Assembly (NCBI RefSeq): GCF_030687145.1
Contig: NZ_CP117460.1
Coordinates: 1,550,001 to 1,614,000, forward strand
Source of the DNA: Pseudomonas sp. FP1742
GTDB lineage: Bacteria > Pseudomonadota > Gammaproteobacteria > Pseudomonadales > Pseudomonadaceae
DNA: 64,000 bases
Direction: 5' to 3'
The number at the start of each line of letters is the position of its first letter. Position 1 is the stretch's first letter. The notes beneath the pieces were generated by a model, which saw only the letters and a list, made by a program, of their open reading frames with translations, did no database searches and had not been told where the DNA came from. This document shows, one piece after another, positions 35,183 to 44,400 of this stretch. A program made the position numbers and the translations under genes.

Positions 35183-35248
35183 CATTTTATGGCTGTTTTG
35201 AAACCGAATCGGGGTTGATTCAGGTCAGCCCCCGTTCAGGAACCCTAT

Positions 35249-35280
35249 GTTAAGAAGTGCTTTATTGCACAATCCTTAAC
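35249..35280. promoter_or_regulatory. Inverted repeat upstream of the lpxO-like gene
   Basis: GTTAAG and CTTAAC enclose 20 bases that contain a second nested TGC...GCA pair. It lies 114 bp before the hydroxylase start in an AT-rich part of the gap. It may be an operator; the responsible regulator is not known. Confidence 0.4.
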
Positions 35281-35393
35281 ACTGAATGTTGAGTAATACG
35301 GGTTTTTCCCGAGGCCGGTAGTGTTTATCATGGCCGACTGCCACGTCGGGTAAATGGCGTTGTGCGGAGTTTCCTATTCTCAAGGAGTCGTAG

Positions 35394-36332
35394 ATGAGCT
35401 TTTCCTTTGTCGCGAAGGCGTCGGTGTTGCTGCTGTTCCTCGGCAGCACGCTCTATGTGCATTTGCGTGGCAAGGCGCGTTTGCCGGTCCTGCGTCAGTT
35501 CGTCAATCACTCGGCCCTGTTCGCGCCCTATAACGCCTTGATGTACCTGTTCTCCGGTGTGCCATCCAAGCCCTATCTGGACCGCAGCAAGTTCCCGGAA
35601 CTCGACGTGCTCAGGGACAACTGGGAAGTTATCCGCGACGAAGCCATGCACCTGTTCGACGAGGGCTACATTCGCGCCGCCGAAAAGAACAACGACGCCG
35701 GTTTCGGTTCGTTTTTCAAGAAGGGCTGGAAGCGTTTTTACCTCAAGTGGTACGACAAACCGCTGCCGTCGGCCGAAACCTTGTGCCCGAAAACCGTGGC
35801 CTTGGTCAGCGGCATCCCGAATGTCAAAGGCGCCATGTTTGCGCTATTGCCCGGTGGCAGTCACCTCAACCCGCACCGCGACCCGTTCGCCGGCTCCCTG
35901 CGTTATCACCTGGGGCTATCGACGCCGAACTCCGATGATTGCCGCATCTTCGTCGACGGTCAGGTCTACGCCTGGCGTGATGGCGAAGACGTGATGTTCG
36001 ATGAAACCTACGTGCACTGGGTCAAGAACGAAACCGAGCAAACCCGCGTCATCCTGTTCTGCGACATCGAACGCCCCTTGAGCAACCGCCTGATGACCCG
36101 CATCAACCGCTGGATCAGCGGCTGGCTGGGGCGTGCTACTGCGCCGCAGAACCTTGACGATGAACGCGTTGGCGGGATCAACCAGGCCTATGCCTGGAGC
36201 AAGAGCTTCAGCGACAAATTCAGCGGCGCGGTCAAGCAGTGGAAGCGCCGCAACCCTAAAGCCTATCGCGTGCTGCGACCGGTGCTGGCGGTGGTGGTAT
36301 TGACGTTGTTGGGGTATTGGTTGTTTGGTTGA
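35394..36332 (+). CDS. lpxO: Lipid A hydroxylase (aspartyl/asparaginyl beta-hydroxylase family)
   Basis: A 312-residue Fe(II)/2-oxoglutarate dioxygenase with membrane segments at both ends (VLLLFLGSTLYVHL and VLAVVVLTLLGYWLF), as in LpxO. The iron ligands are H161 and D163 in NPHRDPF and H208 in TYVHWV; R218 should bind 2-oxoglutarate. LpxO adds a 2-hydroxyl to the secondary acyl chain of lipid A at the cytoplasmic face. The start has AAGGAGT upstream. A strong terminator follows. The assignment to lipid A rests on family similarity. Confidence 0.85.
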   Translation: MSFSFVAKASVLLLFLGSTLYVHLRGKARLPVLRQFVNHSALFAPYNALMYLFSGVPSKPYLDRSKFPELDVLRDNWEVIRDEAMHLFDEGYIRAAEKNNDAGFGSFFKKGWKRFYLKWYDKPLPSAETLCPKTVALVSGIPNVKGAMFALLPGGSHLNPHRDPFAGSLRYHLGLSTPNSDDCRIFVDGQVYAWRDGEDVMFDETYVHWVKNETEQTRVILFCDIERPLSNRLMTRINRWISGWLGRATAPQNLDDERVGGINQAYAWSKSFSDKFSGAVKQWKRRNPKAYRVLRPVLAVVVLTLLGYWLFG

Positions 36333-36349
36333 GGCCAATCATTGAATGA

Positions 36350-36379
36350 AAAAACCGCTCTTTGGGAGCGGTTTTTTTT
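36350..36379 (+). terminator. Intrinsic terminator, probably bidirectional
   Basis: AAACCGCTC/GAGCGGTTT stem with a short TTTGG loop, eight T on the plus side and A-rich on the other. It ends lpxO and is also correctly placed for the minus-strand small peptide gene whose stop is at 36391. Confidence 0.9.
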
Positions 36380-36390
36380 GCCTGTGAGTT

Positions 36391-36552
36391 TTAGGGGCGC
36401 CCGGCGAGCAGGCTAGGCTCTTCGGTTTCGGTACCCGTCGCAATAACCTGCAGAATGTGCCGTTGACTGGCTGTCAGCTCTACAGCAATGGGCTTGTTTT
36501 CTGTTGTGGGCGAGCTTTTCTTTGTGGGGGACTTTTTAATTACTTTGCGCAT
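36391..36552 (-). CDS. Small basic peptide of 53 residues, coupled to a GNAT-like gene
   Basis: From ATG 36552 the gene encodes 53 residues: a lysine-rich N-terminus (MRKVIKKSPTKKSSPTTENK) followed by IAVELTASQRHILQVIATG and an acidic-to-hydrophobic tail ending LLAGRP. I chose this start because GGCGGAGGGAAG lies immediately upstream. An alternative GTG at 36591 would overlap the GNAT gene by 4 bp and add 13 residues, but has no ribosome site. The gene follows the GNAT-like gene by 35 bp, shares its strand and ends 11 bp before a terminator. I recognise no family. It could be a modified peptide, a regulatory partner or an antitoxin-like protein; none is shown. Confidence 0.6.
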   Translation of the reverse strand: MRKVIKKSPTKKSSPTTENKPIAVELTASQRHILQVIATGTETEEPSLLAGRP

Positions 36553-36587
36553 CTTCCCTCCGCCGTTGGTTATTAATTGAACAGTTT

Positions 36588-37133
36588 TCACGATACTAGG
36601 CTCTCCAGTGCTTTGACAAGTCGGCCTTCAGCATCAAAGTAAAAACCGAGTTGTTGGTAAATGGAAATTGCACCCTCCAGCGGCTCCTGAACTTCAATGA
36701 ACCTGCTGCCGATGATTTGGGCATACTGTTCGATGACCAATAGGGCCAAAGGAGCAATACGATTTTTCAAAGGATGGACTTCACTCGGACATCCCTCCAA
36801 TCGCACGATGCGGATTCGTTGCCGACTGTTGTTTGGATTTGCGAAGCATAGCCCGCACAGTTCTTCATCGAACCAAATGGCGAGGTCCAGAGCCAAGGGC
36901 TCCCTCGCTTTCCACCCAACGACCTCACCCCATGAAAAGTGTGGATCGTCCCAGCGTTCAAAAGCATTCAATGCCTGCGCGCTGATTGCTTCAAAGCGTA
37001 CTCTGGATAGATCGAGGACTGTGGGGCCGGCCCTCTCCAGTTCATGTTGCAGGTGGGCAGTATTAATACCGGCCAGCTTTCTAGCTCTTGATCGATACAA
37101 CTGATACCGAAGATGAGTCCGTTCCCTTGGCAT
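36588..37133 (-). CDS. GNAT-like N-acetyltransferase (uncharacterised)
   Basis: A 181-residue protein. The C-terminal half has the GNAT pattern: a strand LALDLAIWFDEELCGLCFA, a long strand RIRIVRLEGCP, a helix beginning IAPLALLVIEQYAQ and the closing IYQQLGFYFDAEG motif. The usual R/Q-x-x-G-x-G/A acetyl-CoA loop is not evident, so cofactor use is uncertain. The N-terminus is basic (MPRERTHLRYQLYRSRARK). Base composition is lower in GC than the neighbours, suggesting acquisition. A 53-residue peptide gene follows on the same strand. Function is unknown. Confidence 0.65.
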   Translation of the reverse strand: MPRERTHLRYQLYRSRARKLAGINTAHLQHELERAGPTVLDLSRVRFEAISAQALNAFERWDDPHFSWGEVVGWKAREPLALDLAIWFDEELCGLCFANPNNSRQRIRIVRLEGCPSEVHPLKNRIAPLALLVIEQYAQIIGSRFIEVQEPLEGAISIYQQLGFYFDAEGRLVKALESLVS

Positions 37134-37318
37134 TTGATCTCTTGCATTCCATGTCCCCCATAGCGGGCGATTCCGTTTCGCCCAGAGTAAGCAGCGCTTC
37201 CCCGGCTGTCGTTACTGGCCATTTGGTCAAGTCATTGCAATCCATGTCACGCGCTGGTTATAGTCGGCGCTCGGTGGTTTCCTGAGCCACCGTTCCACCC
37301 ATCAAAAAAGATCAGCCC

Positions 37319-37483
37319 ATGCCAGCTTTCCTCATCAACGCGGTAGTCGATTCAGCGGTCAACGCTGGCGTCGTGCCGTGCGGGGATCAGCAGCCTGCGC
37401 AGATCAGTCATTACCCTCCACCTGTCAGTAGCACGCCGGTGTGCGCAGTCGTATCACCGCCGGGCGTTGGCTTTTCGGGCTGA
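37319..37483 (+). CDS. Possible 54-residue ORF
   Basis: ATG 37319 opens a frame of 54 codons ending TGA at 37483. The predicted peptide begins MPAFLINAVVDSAVNAGVVP and is rich in Val, Pro and Ser with two Cys (VPCGDQ, TPVCAVV). No good ribosome site precedes it (only AAAAAAGATC), and I recognise no family. It could be a leader peptide for the downstream exporter or a chance frame. Confidence 0.25.
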   Translation: MPAFLINAVVDSAVNAGVVPCGDQQPAQISHYPPPVSSTPVCAVVSPPGVGFSG

Positions 37484-37533
37484 TCAGCTTTTTCCGCTGC
37501 TCTCCTGTGCCCGTCTGAAAAAACTACTGAATT

Positions 37534-37557
37534 TCAGCTTCGGCTGAGTTGGCTTTT
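37534..37557 (+). terminator. Small UUCG-type hairpin with T-run before the EamA gene
   Basis: TCAGC-TTCG-GCTGA, a 5-bp stem capped by the very stable TTCG tetraloop, followed by GTTGGCTTTTT. It lies 23-46 bases before the exporter start and could act as a weak terminator or attenuator. Confidence 0.4.
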
Positions 37558-37579
37558 TGCCTGACTACAGGTGGTATTC

Positions 37580-38443
37580 ATGTTTGTCCTTTCGAAAAAG
37601 TCCGCGCTTGCGGCGACGTCCACGTGCCTGTTCGTTCTGCTGTGGAGCAGCGGGGCGATTTTCTCCAAATGGGGGCTGGCCCACGCCTCGCCCTTTGCCT
37701 TTCTGCTGATTCGCTTCGCCATCGCTCTGTGCGGGTTGGTGCTGCTGGTGCCGCTGCTCAAGCTGAAACTGCCCAAGGGCGGCAAGCCGATGTTGTATGC
37801 GATGGCCACGGGCGTGGTGTTGCTGGGGGCTTATCAGATTTTCTATCTGCTGGCCCTCGACCTCAAAGTTACACCGGGCGTGATGGCAACCATCATGGGC
37901 GTTCAACCGATTCTCACCGTAGTGATCATGGAGCGGCACCGATCAATAAGCCGGATGTTCGGTCTGGCGTTGGGCTTGGCCGGATTGATCATGGTGGTTT
38001 ATCAGGGCATTGGGCTGGCCGGGATGTCGATGGCCGGAATGCTCTGCGGTCTGTTGGCGCTGGCGAGCATGACGTTCGGTTCGATCATGCAGAAACGCAT
38101 CACCGACAATCCCCTCGGCACACTGCCGGTGCAGTACCTGGCCGGGCTGTTGTTGTGCGGGGTGTTTGTGCCGTTCCAGCCGTTTCACGTCGAATACAGC
38201 ACAGGCTTCATCGTACCGGTGTTATGGATGGGGTTGGTGGTATCGGTACTGGCAACGCTGTTGCTCTATCGGCTGATCGCCCGGGGCAATCTGGTGAATG
38301 TCACCAGTCTGTTTTACCTGGTGCCAGCGGTGACGGCGGTGATGGATTACCTGATTTTCGGTAACCGGCTGGCGGCGTTGAGCCTGTTGGGCATGGCGCT
38401 GATCATTGTCGGCCTGGTGTTTGTGTTCCGTAAGACTGCTTGA
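37580..38443 (+). CDS. EamA/DMT-family transporter
   Basis: A 287-residue inner-membrane protein with ten predicted membrane segments in two EamA repeats; the first repeat begins LFVLLWSSGAIFSKWGL, typical of RhtA/YdcZ-like exporters, and the second closes LIIVGLVFVFRK. Start ATG 37580 has AGGTGG six bases upstream, better than the GTG three codons earlier. It is probably an exporter of amino acids or other metabolites. It stands alone and ends in a strong terminator. A hairpin and a possible small ORF precede it, which hints at leader control. Confidence 0.85.
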   Translation: MFVLSKKSALAATSTCLFVLLWSSGAIFSKWGLAHASPFAFLLIRFAIALCGLVLLVPLLKLKLPKGGKPMLYAMATGVVLLGAYQIFYLLALDLKVTPGVMATIMGVQPILTVVIMERHRSISRMFGLALGLAGLIMVVYQGIGLAGMSMAGMLCGLLALASMTFGSIMQKRITDNPLGTLPVQYLAGLLLCGVFVPFQPFHVEYSTGFIVPVLWMGLVVSVLATLLLYRLIARGNLVNVTSLFYLVPAVTAVMDYLIFGNRLAALSLLGMALIIVGLVFVFRKTA

Positions 38444-38450
38444 AATAAAC

Positions 38451-38480
38451 AAGGCCCGGGGCATGAGCTCCGGGCCTTTG
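38451..38480 (+). terminator. Intrinsic terminator after the EamA exporter gene
   Basis: AAGGCCCGG and CCGGGCCTT form a 9-bp GC-rich stem around GGCATGAGCT, with only a short TTTG after it. It lies between convergent EamA genes and can serve both. Confidence 0.8.
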
Positions 38481-38488
38481 CAGGTGAT

Positions 38489-38511
38489 CCGACTTGCTTG
38501 CGAAGGCGGTT
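38489..38511. repeat. Partial REP remnant
   Basis: CTTGCTTGCGAAGGCGG matches the inner part of the REP core (CTTGCTCGCGAAGGCGG) with one change, but the outer half is missing and there is no partner. It overlaps the region just after the EamA terminator. Confidence 0.5.
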
Positions 38512-39420
38512 TTATCGGGCAACCACCTCAACCGGCTTCACCACCGCCGGCTTCAACACCAGCCACAACGCCACCGCAATCAACACCCCGCCATAAAGGT
38601 GCGCCATCGACAGCGGCTCATCCAGCAACAGCGCCCCCCACAATACCCCGAACGGCGGGATCATGAAGGTCACGGTCATCGACTTCACCGGGCCGATCGA
38701 GCTGAGCAAACGGAAGTAAACGATGTAGGCAAACGCGGTGCAGCCCAAGCCCAATCCCAGCAACGACAACCAGACACTCCAGCCGCCCCAGCTCGCCGGT
38801 GGCTGGCTGATCACGCTGTAGCCGAACAGCGGCAGCAAAAACAAGGTGGCGCCGAGCATGCTGCCCAGGGCCGACAGGCGACTGTCGAGGCCGCCGGCCT
38901 GGTCGAGCCAGCGGCGGGCGAGGAAGCCGGCAAAGCCATAACAGGTGGTAGCCATCAGGCACGCCAGTGCGCCCATCAGCAGTTGCATATCGAACGCCAC
39001 CGGACCTGCACGGGTGAGGATGCCGACGCCAAACAGTCCGAGAAACACCCCGCAGACCTTCGCCCCGGTGAGTTTTTCACTGAAGAACAACCCGCCGATC
39101 AACACGCCCATCAAGGGCGTGGTGGCGTTGAAAATCGCCGAATAGCCGGCCGGCAGCACTTGCGCGGCCACGGAATAGAGCGTCGCCGGAACCCCGGAGT
39201 TGATTACTCCGAGCAGCATCACCGTCTTGAGTTTGCCTTTGAAATCCCAGCTGATACGCAGCAGCCCGACGATCACCAGCAGCCCGACAGCGGCAATCGA
39301 TACACGGAAAAAGGCAGTGGGGATTGTGCCAATCACTGGGGCGATAATGCGCATGAACAGAAAGCTCGCTCCCCAAATGGCGGCAAGTGACAACAAACGC
39401 AGGATATCGACGGGGTTCAC
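38512..39420 (-). CDS. EamA/DMT-family transporter
   Basis: A 302-residue inner-membrane protein with ten predicted membrane segments and two EamA repeats (about 5-140 and 150-290). It begins with [20 protein letters not shown], a common opening of the RhaT/EamA group. I chose GTG 39420, which has AAGGAAAG upstream and gives the usual N-terminus; upstream codons in frame encode an unconserved Thr/Pro-rich stretch. It is convergent to another EamA exporter and divergent from aceK. Substrate unknown. Confidence 0.85.
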   Translation of the reverse strand: MNPVDILRLLSLAAIWGASFLFMRIIAPVIGTIPTAFFRVSIAAVGLLVIVGLLRISWDFKGKLKTVMLLGVINSGVPATLYSVAAQVLPAGYSAIFNATTPLMGVLIGGLFFSEKLTGAKVCGVFLGLFGVGILTRAGPVAFDMQLLMGALACLMATTCYGFAGFLARRWLDQAGGLDSRLSALGSMLGATLFLLPLFGYSVISQPPASWGGWSVWLSLLGLGLGCTAFAYIVYFRLLSSIGPVKSMTVTFMIPPFGVLWGALLLDEPLSMAHLYGGVLIAVALWLVLKPAVVKPVEVVAR

Positions 39421-39548
39421 AGCACTTTCCTTCCTTGATTGGCGCGCAAGTGTCGCGCCAGTCGGGGTACAAGGCAATGGTTGCGTTGCGTCACACGGGG
39501 CCACTAAGCTCAGGCTCCAACGATAAGAACAGCCGCAGAGGTTCCACC

Positions 39549-41270
39549 ATGCCGCAGCAATGGCCAGCCGCCGACATCGCCCGAATGATCCTCGATGGCT
39601 TTGACGATTACCGCGAGCATTTCCGTCAGATCACCGACGGCGCTCGAGCGCGTTTCGAGCAGGCCCAGTGGCAGGCGACGCAAGTCGCGTCGGCGGCGCG
39701 GATCAATCTCTATGAAGAAAAGGTCGGCGAAACGGTAGCCCGCCTGCATGCGTCGTTCGCCACCGATGTGCTGATGGACGTCAGCAATTGGCCGCTGGTC
39801 AAAAGCGCCTACATCAGCCTGATCGACCTGCGCTTCGACGATGAGCTGTCCGAGACCTGGTACAACTCGATTTTCTGCGGGCTGTTCAGCCACGACCTGA
39901 TCAGCGACGGCTGCATGTTCATCCACACCACGCGGCCAAGCCTGCGCCGCGCCCGGGCGGCGCAAACCCGCACCTACAAGCCCCATGGCCAGTTGTCCGG
40001 CATGCTCGCGAGCATTTTTTCCGACTATCGCTTCAGCGAGGATTACGCCGATTTGTCCGGCGACCTGCGGCGCCTCGAAGCGCAGTTGCGCGAGAACCTT
40101 CCGGACTGGGTCTGCAAGGACCCGGAACTGAGTGTCGAGCTGTTTTCCTCGGTGCTTTACCGCAACAAGGGCGCCTATCTGGTGGGGCGCATTTACACCC
40201 AGGACGATCAATGGCCACTGGTGATTCCGCTGCTGCACCGCGAAGGCCGGGGCATCCAGATCGATGCACTGATCACCGACGAGGCGGAGGTGTCGATCAT
40301 CTTCTCCTTCACCCGTTCGTATTTCATGGTCGATGTGCCGGTACCGGCGGAGTTCATCGGCTTTCTCAAACGCATCCTGCCAGGCAAACACATCGCCGAG
40401 CTGTACACCTCGATCGGCTTCTACAAGCATGGCAAGTCCGAGTTCTACCGGGCGCTGATCAATCATCTGGCCAACACCGACGACCAGTTCATCATGGCAC
40501 CCGGCGTGCGCGGGATGGTCATGAGCGTGTTTACGCTGCCGGGCTTCAATACCGTATTCAAAATCATCAAGGACCGCTTCTCGCCGTCGAAAAACGTCGA
40601 TCGGGCCACGGTGATTGAAAAGTATCGCCTGGTGAAAAGCGTCGACCGGGTCGGGCGCATGGCCGACACCCAGGAGTTCGCCGACTTCCGTTTCCCGTTG
40701 AGCAAGTTCGAGCCGGCATGCCTGGAAGAACTGCTTGAAGTGGCGCCGTCCACGGTGTCGGTGGAAGGCGATACGGTGCTGATTCGTCACTGCTGGACCG
40801 AACGCCGGATGACGCCGTTGAACCTTTATCTGGAACACGCCAACGAAGCGCAGGTGCGCGAGGCGCTGGAAGATTATGGCCTGGCGATCAAGCAACTGGC
40901 GGCGGCGAACATTTTCCCCGGCGACATGCTGCTGAAAAACTTTGGCGTCACCCGTCACGGTCGCGTGGTGTTTTATGACTACGACGAGATTTGTTTCCTG
41001 ACCGAAGCCAACTTCCGCCACATCCCGCAACCGCGCACGCCGGAAGACGAAATGGCCTCCGAGCCGTGGTACTCGATCGGGCCACTGGACGTGTTCCCCG
41101 AGGAGTTTCCACCGTTCCTGTTTGCCGATTCCGGGCAGCGAAAACTGTTCGATCAGTTGCACGGCGAGCTGTACAACGCCGATTACTGGAAGGGGCTGCA
41201 GGAAGCGATTCGGGCGGGGAAGGTGATTGATGTGTTTCCGTATCGGCGTAAGGGCCTGGATAACGAGTAG
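39549..41270 (+). CDS. aceK: Isocitrate dehydrogenase kinase/phosphatase
   Basis: A 573-residue bifunctional enzyme that phosphorylates isocitrate dehydrogenase to divert carbon into the glyoxylate shunt, and reverses this. The regulatory domain covers about 1-300. The kinase-like domain has the nucleotide loop [17 protein letters not shown] (about 318-334), K in VFKIIKDRF, the catalytic loop [14 protein letters not shown], and [10 protein letters not shown] with the metal Asp. Start ATG 39549 follows GAGG. It stands alone, not in the aceBAK operon of enterobacteria, as is normal in Pseudomonas. Confidence 0.96.
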   Translation: MPQQWPAADIARMILDGFDDYREHFRQITDGARARFEQAQWQATQVASAARINLYEEKVGETVARLHASFATDVLMDVSNWPLVKSAYISLIDLRFDDELSETWYNSIFCGLFSHDLISDGCMFIHTTRPSLRRARAAQTRTYKPHGQLSGMLASIFSDYRFSEDYADLSGDLRRLEAQLRENLPDWVCKDPELSVELFSSVLYRNKGAYLVGRIYTQDDQWPLVIPLLHREGRGIQIDALITDEAEVSIIFSFTRSYFMVDVPVPAEFIGFLKRILPGKHIAELYTSIGFYKHGKSEFYRALINHLANTDDQFIMAPGVRGMVMSVFTLPGFNTVFKIIKDRFSPSKNVDRATVIEKYRLVKSVDRVGRMADTQEFADFRFPLSKFEPACLEELLEVAPSTVSVEGDTVLIRHCWTERRMTPLNLYLEHANEAQVREALEDYGLAIKQLAAANIFPGDMLLKNFGVTRHGRVVFYDYDEICFLTEANFRHIPQPRTPEDEMASEPWYSIGPLDVFPEEFPPFLFADSGQRKLFDQLHGELYNADYWKGLQEAIRAGKVIDVFPYRRKGLDNE

Positions 41271-41284
41271 TCGGACTCTCACGA

Positions 41285-41421
41285 CCCCGTAGCAGCTGTC
41301 GAGCCCCAGCGAGGCTGCGAAGCAGTCGCCAATCCGATCACCTCGGTTCACCTGAAACACCGCACTGGATGATTTTACGACTGCTTCGCAGCCTCGCTGG
41401 GGCTCGACAGCTGCTACGGGG
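41285..41421. repeat. 44-bp perfect inverted repeat between aceK and hrpA
   Basis: The left arm 41285-41328 (CCCCGTAGCAGCTGTCGAGC...) is exactly complementary to the right arm 41378-41421, with a 49-bp spacer. The sequence is unrelated to the REP core used elsewhere in the window, but has the look of another dispersed Pseudomonas palindromic repeat (GTAGCAGCTGxCGAGC type). It ends 68 bp before hrpA. Confidence 0.95.
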
Positions 41422-41489
41422 GATCTCGCTTGTCCCTTAAATCTGCGACAATCCGCCTCCTGCGCCACTAGACGACTTTTGCGTACCTG

Positions 41490-44400
41490 ATGACTGACGA
41501 ATCGCCTTCCATCGACAAACTGCTGAAAAACCTCGATCACGCCATGCTCGCCGACCGCCACCGGCTGCGGCGGCAGTTGCTTGAGCTGCGCAAGAAACCT
41601 GACGAGGCCAAGCTGGCCCAGTGGGTGACGCGCACACAGGCGTCCTGTGATCAGGTGTTGGCCCGGCGCGCCAGCCTGCCGGTGATTCGTTATGACGACA
41701 GCCTGCCGATCGCCGCCAAGCGCGACGAAATCAAAGCGGCGTTGCTCAAACATCAGGTGCTGATCATTGCCGGCGAAACCGGGTCGGGTAAAACCACCCA
41801 GTTGCCGAAGATCTGCCTGGAAATCGGCCGCGGCCAGCACGGCCTGATCGGCCACACCCAGCCCCGTCGAATCGCTGCCCGCAGCGTGGCGAGCCGCGTT
41901 GCCGAGGAGTTGGCGACGCCGTTGGGCGCGCTGGTCGGCTATCAGGTGCGGTTCGAGGACCAGAGCGATGCCAACACCCTGATCAAACTGATGACCGACG
42001 GCATCCTGCTGGCGGAAACCCAGAACGACCGCTACCTCGAACGCTACGACACGATCATCGTTGACGAAGCCCACGAACGCAGCCTGAACATCGACTTTTT
42101 GCTCGGTTACCTGAAAACCCTGCTGCCCCGTCGCCCGGACCTTAAGGTCATCATCACCTCGGCCACCATCGACCTGGAGCGTTTCTCCAAACACTTCGAT
42201 GACGCGCCGATTGTCGAGGTCTCCGGTCGCACCTTCCCGGTGGAAACCTGGTATCGCCCGCTGACCCTGGAGCAGGACGAGGAGGGCAACCGCGTCGAGG
42301 ATGACCTGACCGTGGATCAGGCGATCCTCGCCACCCTCGACGAAATCGCCGCGTTCGAACGCAGCGAGCGCAAGAGCCCCGGCGACGTGTTGGTGTTCCT
42401 GCCCGGCGAGCGCGAGATTCGTGACGCGGCGGACATGCTGCGCAAGGCCCAGCTCAAACACACCGAGATTCTGCCGTTGTACGCACGGCTGTCGCCGGCC
42501 GAGCAGCAGCGGATTTTCCAGTCGCATCCGGGGCGTCGAGTGGTTCTGGCGACCAACGTTGCGGAAACCTCGCTGACGGTGCCGGGCATTCGTTACGTGA
42601 TCGACAGCGGCACCGCGCGCATCAGCCGCTACAGCTACCGCGCCAAGGTTCAGCGCCTACCCATCGAAGCGATTTCCCAGGCCAGTGCCAACCAGCGTAA
42701 AGGTCGCTGTGGGCGGGTCGAACCAGGGATTTGCGTGCGCTTGTACAGCGAAGAAGATTTCATCGGTCGCCCGGAATTCACCGATCCGGAGATCCTGCGG
42801 ACCAACCTCGCGGCGGTGATTCTGCAGATGCTGCACCTGCGCCTCGGCGAGATCACTGATTTTCCGTTTATCGAGCCGCCGGATGGCAAGGCCATCAGCG
42901 ACGGTTTCAACCTGCTGCAAGAGCTCTCGGCGGTGGATCGCAACAGTCAGCTGACCCCGCTCGGCCGGCAACTGGCGCGGCTGCCGGTGGACCCGCGCAT
43001 GGGTCGCATGCTGCTGGAAGCGGCCAAGCTCGGCAGCTTGCAGGAAGTGCTGATTGTCGCCAGCGCCATGTCGATCCAGGACCCGCGCGAGCGTCCGCCG
43101 GAGCGTCAGCAAGCCGCCGATCAGGCCCACGCCCAGTGGAAAGACGTGGACTCGGACTTCGCCGGGCTGGTCAATCTGTGGCGAGGCTTCGAAGAACAGC
43201 GCCAGGCCCTGACGGCCAGTCCGCTGCGCAACTGGTGCCGCAAGAATTTCCTCAATTACCTGCGCCTGCGCGAGTGGCGCGATTCCCATCGCCAGTTGAG
43301 CCTGATCTGCCGCGACATGCAGCTGAGCCTCAACAAAGAGCCGGCGGATTACCCTAAGCTGCACAAAGCCGTGCTGTCGGGTTTGCTCAGCCAGATCGGT
43401 CAGAAAACCGAAGACGGCGATTACCTCGGCGCCCGTCAGCGACGCTTCTGGATTCACCCGTCGTCGGGCCTGGGCAAGAAACGCCCGCAATGGCTGATGA
43501 CCGCCGAACTGGTGGAAACCACCAAGCTGTACGCGCGGATGGTCGCCAAGATCGACGCCGACTGGATCGAGCCGCTGGCCGGGCACTTGATCAAGAAAAA
43601 CCACTTCGAACCCCATTGGGAGAAGAAGCGTGGACAGGTCGTGGCTTTCGAACAGATCACCCTGTTCGGGCTGATCGTGGTCGGACGCCGGCCGGTGCAT
43701 TACGGGCCGGTCGACCCGGTGGTGTCCCGCGAGTTGTTTATCCGCGAAGCCTTGGTGCGTGGTGAGATTCAATCCAAAGCCAAGTGCCTGACGGCCAACA
43801 AGCAACTGCTGGAACAGCTCGACGAACTGGAAGCCAAGGCCCGTCGCCGGGACATTCTGGCCGACGAAGAAACCCTGTTCGCCTTCTACGATGCGCGCCT
43901 GCCGGCGGAGATCCACCAGACCGCGACCTTCGACAGTTGGTACCGGATCAACAGCCAGAAAGACCCGCAGCTGCTGATCATGCGCGAAGAAGACGTGCTG
44001 GCCCGCGAAGCCAGTGAAGTCACCGCCGCGCATTACCCGGACACCCTGCACATCGGCGACTTGGAACTGGCGCTGAGTTATCACTTCGAACCCAACCATC
44101 CGCGTGACGGCGTGACCTTGCGCGTGCCCGCACCGCTGTTGCCGATGCTGCCGCCGGAGCGCCTGGAATGGCTGGTGCCGGGCGTGATCGAGGCCAAGTG
44201 CATTGCGCTGGTGCGCAACCTGCCCAAGGCCCTGCGCAAGAATTTCGTGCCGGTGCCGGATTTCGTCAAAGCCGCGTTGCAGCGCATCACGTTTGCCGAG
44301 GGCTCATTGCCTCTGGCCCTGGGCCGTGAGTTGCTGCGCATGACCGGAGCACGGGTCAGCGACGAGGCGTGGGCCGAAGCGTCGCAGCAGGTCGAAAGCC

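Larger units (their letters stand above)
37134..37579. other. Accessory intergenic region with a possible small ORF and hairpin
   Basis: A 446-bp gap between the GNAT-like gene (minus) and an EamA exporter (plus). It holds a possible 54-codon ORF (37319-37483) and a small TTCG-loop hairpin followed by T residues. The first 185 bp upstream of the GNAT gene show nothing beyond its presumed promoter. Confidence 0.5.

Noticed and set aside
36588..37133. Classic GNAT toxin with ribbon-helix-helix antitoxin
   Set aside because: Antitoxin genes of that class precede the toxin and encode about 80-95 residues with an RHH domain. The 53-residue partner here is downstream and shows no RHH pattern.
39510..42527. 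A 1005-codon open frame on the minus strand, opposite aceK and hrpA
   Set aside because: It is antisense to two unmistakable genes. High-GC codon usage leaves long open antisense frames; the translation has no recognisable domain and is rich in Gln, His, Val and Arg as such shadows are.
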